64,000 bases of DNA. Origin: Clarireedia homoeocarpa. Taxonomy: Eukaryota > Ascomycota > Leotiomycetes > Helotiales > Rutstroemiaceae. This document shows, in pieces, positions 46,941-57,998 of the stretch (its first letter is position 1; every line of letters starts with the position of its first letter). The notes below the pieces were generated by a model. It searched no databases. It was not told the DNA's origin and saw only the letters and a list, made by a program, of their open reading frames with translations. Position numbers and translations under genes: made by a program. Where the stretch lies: NCBI GenBank assembly GCA_001465935.1, contig LNKV01000015.1, positions 1 to 64,000 on the forward strand, in the 5' to 3' direction.

Positions 46941-48141
46941 TGCATTTACATCTGAGCCTAAGCCTTAGCCTGCGTCTGCGACTACTACTACTACTACTAC
47001 TGCTGCTACTTCTGCATCTGTCGCCCAAACGAACCAGCGACAGGAATTGTATTGCGGGAGCGTACAGAAAGGGCTGCGTAAAGCGACTCCCAAAACAAAA
47101 CATACACCAGTAGAGAGTGCCACCCGAATTGTTTATATTTGCAGCCTTTACTGCGTTGCGTGTCAACTCGACAACTCGACTCGACTCGACTCGACACCTC
47201 CGCGCCAACCTTACTCTCTCATCCGACCAACCACAGATATCCATTCACTGGCATTGATTAGCATTTCTTCCCAAGCTTCCACGCTTTCCACGCTCTCCAC
47301 GCCTTCTACCGCTGCAAGGTTTCCAAAGTACGAAAGTCCTGAAAGTCCTTGCTGCATCCCTGGCGTCGGGTTTGCCTGGGCCACCATTAGAGCGACCGGG
47401 ACAGTGGACACACTACCTTAACCAAGTATTAATTAGAGACACCCACACCCTCAACAACCCACCCTAACACCCTCATTTCTCTATATACACGTCCATAATT
47501 CTCTCCTGCCACCCACCCACTCACCCATCCTTCTTACTCACTCCTACTCTTCGCCTTTCCTACGACTCCGATCTCAACACCTCACTTCTCAACTCCACAT
47601 ATATGCGTACGGTAATACTGGTCACAATCATCGTCGTTCGCAGTTAACTCTCCTTCCTCCCCCTTCCTCCTCCACCTCTTCTCCACGACTTCATCCATCG
47701 CATCGCCTTTCCATCAACAACGCCATACATTCTCCCCCGACACATATAATTCTCTTCCAACCTCTACCTTCCTCCTACCATACGAAAAACCCGACTCCCT
47801 TTTCCGTCATCCCCGCCCATTCCTTCAAAAGCTTCAACCACCACCACCACCACCACCTCCACCTTCTTGCCTTCTGCGTCATACTGTTGCTCCCGGCAAC
47901 GACTACATTCCTGAACATCTACAAGCTATCGCAGATCTTGGGCAGCCCATTGCTATTTACACTGGAGCTACCGTTAATCAACACCTCCTTCTACAACTCA
48001 TCGCTCCTCATCTCCATCTTCATCCATCCATCCATCCACGACCTGTGTCATCATCGACGACTACCTACAAATATAGAACACAGGCAGAAGGAGAGTCAAC
48101 TCTTCTACTTCCTTGTTCATACTTTCAATCAAAACAAACAC

Positions 48142-48601
48142 ATGAGTTCCAGGTCACCGTTAGAGCGTTTATCACAATAGCCAACTTGATCCATCCTCGA
48201 TCTGTGATACATACGCCATAAAGCCTTCTGCTTGCAGATCACATCAATTTCTAGATCTTTGCAAGTCAACGATCATTTCTTTCTGTCAGATTTCAACGAA
48301 ACTTACACTTCCGATTTCTACTCAATTGATCTCGAGTCAATTGCGTTGTTGCCTTCTCGATTCGATCCACCCTCAATCGACATCACCATTTCACAACCCA
48401 GTACGTTAACTCATACTGCTCGAGGAATCTTCGAACCCTCAGACACTCGTTCACATACAGTCTGATTTCCATGTCAGCATAACGACTTCAACTTTCCTTT
48501 TTTCTCGGACTCTCGAGTCTTCCTTTGTCCCTATTTAACGAACAATCCACTACAATTTCATTTGTCAAAGCGTATTCGAAATACCCTCTATGAGCCTCTG
48601 A
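48142..48601 (+). promoter_or_regulatory. Upstream ORFs in the kinase 5' region
   Basis: Three short ATG-initiated frames precede the kinase start: 48142-48180 (12 codons, MSSRSPLERLSQ), 48471-48482 (MSA) and 48590-48601 (MSL). All terminate before the main start. If transcription begins upstream of about 48140 they would lie in the leader and could lower translation of the kinase. The transcription start site is not known. Confidence 0.4.
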
Positions 48602-49027
48602 CCCTACTTCTACGATCCGGAGTTTACAACAGTTATCTTTTCTCTTTTTTCTTCTTCTCGGCGGTTGGAATACATTTATATAGCGCTGCGAGTTTGTTAT
48701 TATTGCCCTGCACGTATACCACTTATCGCTCTATCTGCTTCACTTTCATCGACCTCCTCATTCCTCGACTCCCAATCTTCGACAATTACGAGCGTAGCTC
48801 TCCTTGTGCCAACATCAACCTTGTTTAGAGAAGACAAAAAGCTTTCACGACTTTCTATCTTGTATCGCTCGACTTCCTCCTCGGGGCCCAAAAACATTTC
48901 GGTTGTACCAGTATCCAAGCTGCTTTTTTTTTTTTTTTTTTTTTTATCAAGTTTATTCTATTTAATTCGTTCACAATTCTTTGTTTATCACAAGATTTCA
49001 CTATCAAAAAGCCCCTCATATTTCACA

Positions 49028-50986
49028 ATGGAGTGTCTTAGAGAGAAGTTTTACAACGGTGTCGTCCTTGATGGACGCTTTGAAACGATTTCTCCCCTCA
49101 ACCATGGTTCATTTGGAATGGTCTTCATGGCCAAGGACTTGACTAACAACGAGATTGTTGCTATCAAGTGTTTGACCAAGAAATCAGCCACGAACAATGA
49201 GGAAGACTCATCATTTGCTATCGATGAGCATTCCGAAGAATTAGCCTGCCATGCTCGACTTGGCTCCCACCCCAATATCGTCAACTTAATTCACTCCTTC
49301 GAGACCGAAGCACATGTATATATTGTCCTCGAGTTCTGCTCCCGAGGCGATCTATACGAGGCTATCAGGACTGGAACTGGTCCCCTCGAGACCGAACATG
49401 TCCGTCAATTCATGCTTCAGCTCGTCGATGCTGTTGCATACATCCATAGCAAGGGCATGTATCATCGTGATATCAAACCGGAGAACATCTTCCTCACACA
49501 ATCCGGCGAGATGAAATTGGGTGATTTTGGCTTGGCTACTTCGGAGAAGTGGACATATGAGACCACCGTGGGCAGCGATCGTTACATGTCGCCAGAACAA
49601 TATGACTCGGCCGGTGCGGGATACTCTCCAGAGCAGGCAGACATTTGGGCCATTGGCATTTGTCTGATGAACATTTTGTTCTCTCGCAACCCTTTCACAA
49701 TGCCCACTGAGTCAGATCCCCTTTTCCTGGATTTCACCCGCGATAAACAATCGCTCTTCGACGTCTTCCCAACAATGTCCCAAGACACCTATGAGGTAAT
49801 TGCTCAATGCATGAGTCTTGATCCTCGAAAGAGATCTTTGGCTGGTGCTCGAGAGGCACTTCTCCGTGTCATCAGCTTCACCACATTCGATGAGCCATTA
49901 GATGACTTTGATTCTGCCGATCGTCGTGGTATTCCCAGCTCGAACCGCGAGCCATTGCGCACCCCCTCCATTCAAAGCCCTCAATTGGATGCAGGTTCCT
50001 CTTTCCCCTGGGCTAAGGCTTTGCATGCTAGCCCACCTCAACAATTCCGCCAACTCTCAGCCATTCCTGATGATGAGTCATACACTGAGGATCTCTTCCC
50101 CGGCTCAGAAGAAAGCAACAGAGATTGGTTTTCCTTTGGTCAACAGACGCCTTCAATGGCATCTGTTCTTGATTCATCCCTTGGAACTTCCATGCAATCG
50201 CTCGCTATCCGACGCCCCGCGAAGGTTGGTCCCCCTAAGGCTAGTCTCACTCCCATCTCTGGCTCTCTACCCATCGCCATGACTAAGCCTAAGCCTTTAC
50301 CATCCATGGCATCGATCTTTGGCAAGAACAGCGACATGGTATCCAAGAGCTGGAGCGACTTGTGGGATGAGGATATTGAAGAGGAAGAGGAGGAGACCGA
50401 CAAGCAAATCAAGGCACGTCAAATGCAAAACTCACGAACATGGAGCCATGAGAGCAAGCACAACGACGATCAAACCCGCCCTGGGCCATTGGAACCTCTC
50501 AGCACCTCATTTGTAAATATTCCTCGGGCTAACGAGAACCACCACACTATTGCCGACGATATTGACGGCGATCTTGTGGCGGATGGTTTCTTCTTTCATG
50601 ATACCCCTCAACAAACTATTACACAACACTCACCTCGCTACTCACCACCATCGAAGCGAACTACTTTCGATAAGTGGTCTGCACTTGGTGATCGCAGAAG
50701 AGCATACACAGGAGCGTCAGATTCTGAGAAGTCGCCAGATACATGGAAGACGACTTCCCAATCGCGCCGCAATGTTGGATTAGGCTTTACTGGGTTCGGA
50801 GCCGGAGTTTGGGATAACAAATCAAATATCGTTAAGGATAAAGGCAGAGAATGTCCTTGGGCAAGAGCCCGTGGCCGAGATCACTTCCGAGATCACCATC
50901 AGGAGAAGCGGAAGGATAAGCAGCACCAGCAGTCGGATCTCGGTGATTTGGAGTGGGTTGGAGGTTGGCATGACCTCCACTTGTAG
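49028..50986 (+). CDS. Ran1/Ksp1-type serine/threonine protein kinase
   Basis: Intronless, 652 residues. The kinase domain spans about residues 13-285. It has a glycine loop LNHGSFGMVF, ATP-lysine AIKCL, catalytic loop YHRDIKPENIFL, DFGLAT and SPEQ in place of APE. The domain resembles S. pombe Ran1/Pat1 and yeast Ksp1, Vhs1 and Sks1, which govern the meiosis-growth decision and nutrient responses. The C-terminal half is Ser/Pro-rich and probably disordered, with one acidic patch (EDIEEEEEETDK, about 450) and a basic tail ending DLEWVGGWHDLHL. The frame is open 121 codons upstream but contains no ATG and translates poly-T and low-complexity DNA, so the ATG at 49028 (MECLREKF) is preferred. 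Which of the yeast kinases it corresponds to cannot be decided here. Confidence 0.9.
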   Translation: MECLREKFYNGVVLDGRFETISPLNHGSFGMVFMAKDLTNNEIVAIKCLTKKSATNNEEDSSFAIDEHSEELACHARLGSHPNIVNLIHSFETEAHVYIVLEFCSRGDLYEAIRTGTGPLETEHVRQFMLQLVDAVAYIHSKGMYHRDIKPENIFLTQSGEMKLGDFGLATSEKWTYETTVGSDRYMSPEQYDSAGAGYSPEQADIWAIGICLMNILFSRNPFTMPTESDPLFLDFTRDKQSLFDVFPTMSQDTYEVIAQCMSLDPRKRSLAGAREALLRVISFTTFDEPLDDFDSADRRGIPSSNREPLRTPSIQSPQLDAGSSFPWAKALHASPPQQFRQLSAIPDDESYTEDLFPGSEESNRDWFSFGQQTPSMASVLDSSLGTSMQSLAIRRPAKVGPPKASLTPISGSLPIAMTKPKPLPSMASIFGKNSDMVSKSWSDLWDEDIEEEEEETDKQIKARQMQNSRTWSHESKHNDDQTRPGPLEPLSTSFVNIPRANENHHTIADDIDGDLVADGFFFHDTPQQTITQHSPRYSPPSKRTTFDKWSALGDRRRAYTGASDSEKSPDTWKTTSQSRRNVGLGFTGFGAGVWDNKSNIVKDKGRECPWARARGRDHFRDHHQEKRKDKQHQQSDLGDLEWVGGWHDLHL

Positions 50987-53204
50987 TCTTATTCTTTAAC
51001 CTTTTCTTGTTTCACATTCTACTTTTATACAATAAGCCTGCTACAGCATCGAACATGAATTCTTTTGTTCTGAACATATTATGGACGGAGGACTCATCAA
51101 AGAACACGATGGTACTTGAAGCAGAGGCGGGATGGAATACGAGATGAAAGGAAGATTTAGCTTAGGACTCGCTTTTCTGGTGTATTAGATAGATATCTTT
51201 CAGAGACTTGACAAATACCAGACAATTACCCACTCTACATACATGTTCCTCCTATATATTACTGTGAATTGTGATGAAAGATCTTTCCCTTGTTATGACT
51301 ATGAACGGAATGCAGACCTTCCATATAAGGCAGGGAGGGGGGTGTGGATGAACGATGGATCAGGGGGTTATTTCCGTATGCATCAGGAGTAAACACATCA
51401 ATCGCTTGCTAAGTAGCTTGCTTTGTCTTTGTTTTTCCGTTCCCCCGAATGAGGGGTTTGTTAGATGCACATAAGCTACACGTAGTTAGTTAACTCTGGT
51501 GAATTGAATGAATTGTTCTTTTCTTTTCTCGCCAAAAGATACCAATCATGGTGCAGGATAGATAGCTTGTGGAGAGGAGAGTTCAGTTCAGTTCTCATTC
51601 ACTGGTGGAGAGGGGAGGGTGGAGAAGGGGGGGGTAAGGTGTGTGTGTGTGTTGGCTTTGTGGATTGATGAAGCGATGATTGAATGGGTGGGTGGATGGA
51701 TGGATGGATGGATGGATGATTGAGGCGATGGAGTGGGATGGCATGGCATGGCATGAGAAGAGAGGCTTGTTGGATGCGAATTTATCTCTAGCTAGGTCTT
51801 GGGGGGTTCGCTCTGGAAGGGTGGAGGGAGGGGTTGGGATGAGTTGGTTTGGTTTGGTTCATTGTGGAATGAAGGAATGGATGGATGGATGAATGGATTA
51901 AGGGAGGGAAAGAAGTATACTTAAGTTGGGGTGATGTGATGTTGGTTGGTTGGTTGTGTAGAGGTGATTCGAGATGGGATGGGATGCTGCTCTGCTCTGC
52001 TCTGAGGGGGGTATATGTATATGTATGTATATGTATATGTATGTATATACTATTCATAGGATGAATAAATAGATGGATAGAGGGGTCGCTATGCTATGCT
52101 ATGCTATTTATTCACTTCTTCATACCGAGGACGGATACGGCTGCAATTTATTCATTTCAATTCAGCAATTGCATTTCATTGCGTTTGTATTTTAGTCTTA
52201 GATGTGTATTTCATCTTTGCTCCTCCCCTCTCCTACTTTCCGGGCTCGGTATATATATATATACCTACGTGCCTGTCTATACATATATATATACATAGCA
52301 CCGCACGGCGCTACTCTCCTAAATACCCCTTTTTCATGTATGGTAGCTTATGCTTATGCTTATGTCTTTATGGTTTTTGATATGGGTATGGGAAGTTGAG
52401 TTTATTCTCTAGAAGTGTAAGCTGAGAGGGGAGGTGTGAGTGTGAGTGTGAGTGTGAGTGTGAGTGTGAGTGTGAGTGTGAGTGTGAGTGTGAGTGTGAG
52501 TGTGAGTGTGAGTGTGCGGGTGGTAGGATAGGGTAGAGTGAGTGTATATCGACAATACTGTATACCCAGTAATTCGACGATAGATAGAGTGAGAGAAGTT
52601 CAGCTTACTTGTGCTCAATATTGTTTCCCTCTCGGGCGGTGCGCTAGATCATGACCTACTTGTTTTTTTTTTTTTTTTTTTTTTTTTCTGGTGAGTATTT
52701 GAGAGTGTTTAGAGCGTGGGTGGATGGGTACGTATTTGGATATGGAAGTAATCTAATCCAGGAGATATGGATATGATTCGCAGTACTACAGGAGTAATGA
52801 ACCTATATACATACATACATTCATAAACGAGCTTGCAAGATATATATTTCTCACTATGTATGTCTTGAAAACACGGCAACGTTGCCCTCGATGTTCATCC
52901 CACTCAAGATTCATAAGATAGATATCTTTGTTGCACGTTTTTGATGACTATGACGATTGCAATGTCTTCAAGTTCTTTTGAGGAACCAAACTTGGGATGA
53001 GAGAATAGAAATCTTTTGTTGCATATCTTGGGCAAGCTTTTCGTCATCAGCGGAGGTTGAGGGACTTTCTATTGCATCGCTCAGGCTGAACTGTCGTCAT
53101 AGTCGTCATGGGCGTCATCATCAGCGTCGCCACCACCATCAATTCCATTCCATAGAAAGAACGTATTCCAAGTGAATCAGAGTTACGGAACCTCAGACTA
53201 TTGA
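50987..53204. other. Repeat-rich intergenic stretch downstream of the kinase
   Basis: The left few hundred bases should be the kinase 3' untranslated region. Then come (GGAT)n near 51690-51720, (TATG)n near 52015-52047, alternating TA near 52250-52295 and a 26-base T tract at 52662-52687. No gene seen. Confidence 0.6.
52434..52516. repeat. (GTGTGA)n hexanucleotide microsatellite
   Basis: About 13 perfect tandem copies of GTGTGA. It accounts for a His/Thr-only frame on the minus strand. Confidence 0.93.
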
Positions 53205-55530
53205 GTTGATCTTCCTGAGCAAGAGGAGGACCGCCATGTCGTTGTCGAAATGCGAGATATGCGTGATGAAACTCCTCCTATTAACATTCTGAATCACCAT
53301 ACAAAGTCCACGAAACCGCCCACTGGAGAGGTTTCCGTGGTAGAGGGGAAAACACGATGTCATTCTCAGACTAGATGTGCAACACAAGATCCCTATGACA
53401 TGACATGAGACAATGTTTCTAACTGCGTGTGAACAGAATTACTTCTCACATATCTCACTCATACGGCTACCCAAGCTGTTATCCAAATCTCGGATCGGCG
53501 AATCGACGATAACGAAGAAGAAATAGATATTCGAAGTTTTGTTGAATATCCGAGATTTCAATTTTCGCGTGGGACAGACTGAGATATGCAACAAAAGGGC
53601 TATCTATCGTGGAGTACATTAGCTTGAACTCTAAGGCTTTATATGAATTCTACTTTCGCGCGAGGGTATGAACACTTCCAAATTGACATATATATTTCTA
53701 ATTCTCAAGAGATGAATTTCCTAATCAATATGGTGGTCGATTCTCATGGCGGATCGAAGTGGAAAGGGGGAACATTCACGGTGCATCTGTACAGAAGTTG
53801 TTGGCTCTTCTCTAGGTAACAAGGAGTTTTCGCCTCATGCGGAGTATCCAACCACACAGCCAAGATCTGTTGCACATCTCAAAAGTCAAAATAAATTGCG
53901 CCTTCTACTTTCATTTCAGACTATGCATATTTTGATTGGACTGGAGGACTTGCAGGCTTTTAGAATCGTATATAATATTTAGAACGTCGGAAAGGAGACG
54001 ATAACAGTAAAGCTTCTATCATCAAACGCTGCTCATTCTAGAGAACTGGTATATAAATGATCGCATTTGGGTTTTTATCGAGAGCTACTTGTGGCCGGGA
54101 GAAAGCATGGCGAGGAATTTCATATTTCATGATGCCCTTCAGATGACTAACCAACCTGACCTTGTGCGCTCTATTCAGTATTTTTCGAGAGATTCTGGCC
54201 ATTCGCTATCAATATTGCCAAGACATACGCAAGGAACAATACAATCGGAATCGATGCTTCACTGACAACGTGTCCGTATATACATTACAAGCAAAGTAGG
54301 AAACCTCGCAGGAGATATCAATGAGCTTGACTCGTTGTCGTACTATAACCCGCCACGACTGCTGCAAGTGAGCCGTGATCTTTGGATTGGAGACCATCCC
54401 CATTGATACCTGTTCCATTCTAACCTTTCCCCAGCTGTATCGTTATGTCGAGCAGATGGGGTTGATAGATACAATACTTGCTCACTTGAGCTTAACATCC
54501 AGCGAGTGTAGGCCAGGTGTTTTGTAGGAGAAACAAGGGGGTCGCTAAGGATCACCGGACTAGAGTCTTATGGTTTGACATGGTGAAGATCGAGTGGTCC
54601 TTTTTCTTCTCAAAAGTTGTCGAAGCGCCCCACTTCCGGCATGTCTCAATAAGCCATATGCGTTGTCTCCATCTGGCAGAGAGAAATAGAGTGCCACGAA
54701 CTCACTGCAGAATAATTGACAAGTAGACTTTCACCACCTCGAATGCCAACTACCTTGATATAATCCGGTTGACCAAGAAACAATGCACTATCGTCATCGA
54801 CTGAGTGGATGGGGATTGAAACGAGATGTAGGGGTTCCTCTCTTATGCCTACTTTGTGTTTCTAATTTGCAAAGAGGCTGAGACTCTGATTGCCCAAAGA
54901 GTACCAAGCGTTCAAAGATTATGGAAGTGTATCCACTTTGAATAGCTTCCATCAAAGAACCAATGCCGCTAGTAAGTCTAGGCAGGCCAAGACAAACATA
55001 TCAGTTGAGCATAACGTGATGAAAATGATCAATCATTGCTTCTGTACAGCAATTGTATGAACAAAGTGTAGCGCATAATCGGCCAAAGGGTAGGGTTGCC
55101 CAACTGTTTGCTTCCTGCATTCAAACTTTATTGCCTTGTGTTGAAGGACATTACTTGCGTAATCTCGAGACCATCGCTGCCCAGCTTATTGAGGACCTCA
55201 ACTGCGAACAATTCTGGTCCATCTTAGTGACCATCATGATCAACAATATGTCTGATCTGGGCGGGCAACTGTATCAGCTATGAAGGAGTGAGATCCTCAA
55301 CCTAAGTTGGCCACTGGAGTGAATATTGCTTACCATCCGGATTTCAACGCAAAGATAGTCGAAACCCCCTACATAGACTCTGAAGTAAAACTCACCGCAC
55401 AGATTTCGAAATTGCCCAAATTCAAGAGCTCAATCAGGCTGTGTACTTGTTCGCGATGCATCTTTGAAATCATCACTTCAGAGACCCAATTCAATGTTCA
55501 AGATAAAGCCATTAAATCACAGAACTCATG
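53205..55530 (+). pseudogene. Possible decayed gene of unknown family
   Basis: Several plus-strand stretches read like ordinary protein but lie in different frames and run into stops. At 53205-53408 there is VDLPEQEEDRHVVVEMRDMR and onward. About 53440-53582 gives ELLLTYLTHTATQAVIQISD followed by RRIDDNEEEIDIRSFVEYPR. About 53560-53665 gives FAWDRLRYATKGLSIVEYIS and ALYEFYFRAR. About 53712-53814 gives DEFPNQYGGRFSWRIEVERG. About 54172-54298 includes FREILAIRYQYCQDIRKEQY; about 54301-54406 includes ELDSLSYYNPPRLLQVSRDL; about 55140-55283 includes LRNLETIAAQLIEDLNCEQF. A plausible intron (GTATGA to CTCAAG) links the third and fourth pieces. No family is recognised. It could instead be a many-exon gene that I cannot assemble; limits are approximate. 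Confidence 0.35.
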
Positions 55531-55836
55531 AATATTGGTTCTCGAATATTCGATCATTTGCGGATACCGGTTTCCAATATCACAAAATACCGGTGTTCGA
55601 AGACTGTGGCATGTAGTGTGTGTGGTTTGTTTCCCAAACGTTGAAGATACGGCTCTGCCAAATATGCAACAAAATGCTGTTACTAGCCAATCAGAGAGTG
55701 TCAATTCGGGAGCTTTACCGTTTATGGGGAATCACGTGGATTTGTCGACTCCCAAAGTCGTGTAAATTGAAAATCGCGTCTTCCTGCCTTGAGCGCGTCG
55801 AACCGAACCAAGATCAAGATTCAGCTAGATCTCACC

Positions 55837-57067
55837 ATGGCAGTCACAAAAGAAGAGAAGGGAGAGTCTTCCACGAGCGCGGCAAAGAAAGCCCTGAAAG
55901 CAAACACAAACGGCGCAGCTAATTATGAATTACCATGGTATATAATTCTACGTTTGTCTAGTTATTCGAGGGGAGACTGATTCAGATTTCACAGGGTTGA
56001 GAAGTACCGGCCAGTATTTTTAGATGATATTGTTGGCAATACGGAAACCATTGAACGATTAAAGATTATTGCGAAAGATGGCAATATGCCGCATGTTAGT
56101 CTCCTGCAGAATTTTCCCCAACACCTGTTGATAGAGTATCCCGTAGTGTATTATATCGGGTATGCCTGGAATTGGAAAAACTACGAGTGTATTATGTTTG
56201 GCGAGGCAGCTACTGGGAGAGTCGTATAAGGAAGCTGTATTGGAGTTGAATGCTAGTGATGAGCGAGGTATACAAACCATTCTTTCTAAAGTGATGCTTT
56301 CAGAGCTGATATAGCGTTGTACAGGTATCGATGTTGTTCGCAATCGCATAAAAGGGTTTGCACAGAAGAAAGTTACACTTCCTGCAGGTCGACATAAGCT
56401 TGTTATCCTTGACGAAGCAGATAGTATGACATCTGGAGCTCAGCAGGCGCTGCGAAGAACAATGGAGATTTATAGTTCGACGACACGATTTGCCTTTGCA
56501 TGCAACCAGTCGAATAAGATCATCGAGCCTCTACAATCCCGATGCGCAATTCTACGATATGCAAGGTTGACGGATGCGCAGGTAGTCAAACGATTACTGC
56601 AGATCATCCAAGCGGAGAACGTTGAATACAGTGAGGATGGATTGGCTGCTCTCGTCTTCAGCGCAGAGGGAGATATGCGACAAGCTATAAACAATTTACA
56701 GTCAACTTTTGCTGGCTTCGGCTTCGTCAATGGGGACAATGTTTTTAAGGTTGTGGACTCGCCGCACCCGATCAAAGTACAAGCTATGGTCAAGGCGTGC
56801 TATGAGGGTAAAATCGATGCAGCTCTGGAGACATTGAAGGAGCTTTGGGATTTGGGATACTCAAGTCATGACATCATCAGTACTATGTTCAGAGTTACAA
56901 AATCAATTGACACTCTCAGCGAACATTCGAAACTGGAATTCATCAAAGAAATCGGTTTCACGCATATGAAGATCTTGGAGGGAGTGCAGACTATGTTGCA
57001 ATTAAGCGGGTGTGTTGCGAGACTCTGCAAGCTGAATATGGATTCGAAAGAATTTGTGTCCAAATAA
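55837..57067 (+). CDS. RFC4: Replication factor C small subunit (Rfc4; human RFC2 type)
   Basis: AAA+ ATPase subunit of the clamp loader that opens and loads PCNA, and with Rad17 the 9-1-1 clamp. Four exons, 55837-55937, 55995-56094, 56147-56267 and 56325-57067, give 354 residues. The entry motif is VEKYRP, and Walker A is SGMPGIGKTTS (about 71-81). Sensor and switch regions are LELNASDERGIDVVRNRIK, the Walker B box is LVILDEADSM, and the arginine-finger motif is LQSRCAILRY. The C-terminal collar includes EGDMRQAINNLQSTFAG. The FAQKKVTLP and GKTTSVLCLA details match yeast Rfc4 better than Rfc2, Rfc3 or Rfc5. The first 30 residues form a Lys/Ala/Ser leader. It is convergent with the small minus-strand gene 109 bp downstream. 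Confidence 0.95.
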
Positions 57068-57176
57068 TGGGATATATCAGGAAAAGCATTGTTTAGGAGT
57101 TCGGAGGTTTATGATACAAATGGCGTATATAAGTCGATTTTATGTACAATCCTCTCGATAATTCAAACTGGAAATC

Positions 57177-57636
57177 TTATTGAGACTTTTGCTGGGGCGG
57201 AGCAGCTTGCTCGTACGATTCTTCGTATTTGTCCCAGACGGCTCTGTCCCTCATCATTCGTTTCTCCATTCTTACTTTCGCTTCATATTGTCGAATTCGT
57301 CGATCTGCCTCGATGGATGATCCTAACACCATAAAGCCCATCTGTATGAACCTATCGATCTTCGATTAGTGTCTGCTCTCAGAAATCCTCAAGCATTGCA
57401 CGCACACTTTGAATTGAATCGTCAATCCTCTATATATAGGAGAAATCGCATATCCGGCAGTCCCCAAAGCAGCTGCAAATAAACCCCACTACCGCAAGAT
57501 CAATCAGCTAGCTGCGCATGCCAAACAAGAAAGACAATCAGGAAAATACCTTTGCACCACCAGATAAAGCACCTCTGCCAGCTTCCCAAGCAGCGTTGTT
57601 AGCTTCTTCGTCTCTTAATCCACCATGATGGCGCAT
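57177..57636 (-). CDS. Small conserved-looking membrane protein of unknown function
   Basis: Three exons, 57550-57636, 57406-57488 and 57177-57351, splice in frame to 114 residues. It begins MRHHGGLRDEEANNAAWEAG. Two hydrophobic segments follow: WGLFAAALGTAGYAISPIYR (about 30-49) and VFIQMGFMVLGSS (about 57-69). A charged coiled-coil-like tail follows (EADRRIRQYEAKVRMEKRMM). The layout, two short membrane segments plus a charged tail, recalls small mitochondrial inner-membrane proteins of the HIG1 sort, but I do not recognise the family. The second donor was set at GTGCGT because the GTGTGC alternative breaks frame. It diverges from HIS3. Confidence 0.72.
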
Positions 57637-57998
57637 TATGTATTATGTCGGAGCATTGATGCTCTTTGAGTGGTGTCGAGAGAGCTTTTGATGAAAATCG
57701 ATGAGCTTTGATTGGAACGTCATTCGGCATCGGTTCTTGCCGAAGTCGGAAAAACCAAATACTTTTTCGTTAGCAATGCTATTTTGAAGCATCAAGAAAT
57801 TTAAAGTAATCTACTCTAAAAAATATTTTGTCTGTATATTCGGGAGTCTTTGCGAGAAATAGATATAAAAAACGGCATACTCAAGGCCAATTGCACATCC
57901 CCAGATCAACTGGCAAGCGCATCATCTACAGTCCATACTGTCTTTGAGTCCACGAACTGTCGAATCCTAGACTTTGGATTTCAACTACACAGCAAAAA
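57637..57998. promoter_or_regulatory. Divergent promoter region, small membrane protein / HIS3
   Basis: 362 bp between divergent starts. A TGAGTCC word near 57942 is one base from the Gcn4/CpcA site TGAGTCA, which would suit general amino-acid control of HIS3. A single imperfect site is weak evidence. Confidence 0.35.

Larger units (their letters stand above)
40618..49027. other. 8.4 kb region without supportable gene, including a long kinase leader
   Basis: Dozens of frames of 60-150 codons occur, but none has a recognisable domain and most fall on simple repeats. The last 1.6 kb (about 47400-49027) is strikingly pyrimidine-rich on the plus strand and probably includes the promoter and a long 5' untranslated region of the protein kinase gene at 49028. 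A 23-base T tract lies at 48923-48945. Three copies of the decamer TACGAAGTAC (either strand) lie at 41228-41237, 41544-41553 and 43463-43472. Confidence 0.6.

Noticed and set aside
48665..49027. 121-codon in-frame extension upstream of the kinase start
   Set aside because: It has no ATG and translates a T homopolymer and pyrimidine-rich DNA. The conserved kinase begins right after the ATG at 49028.
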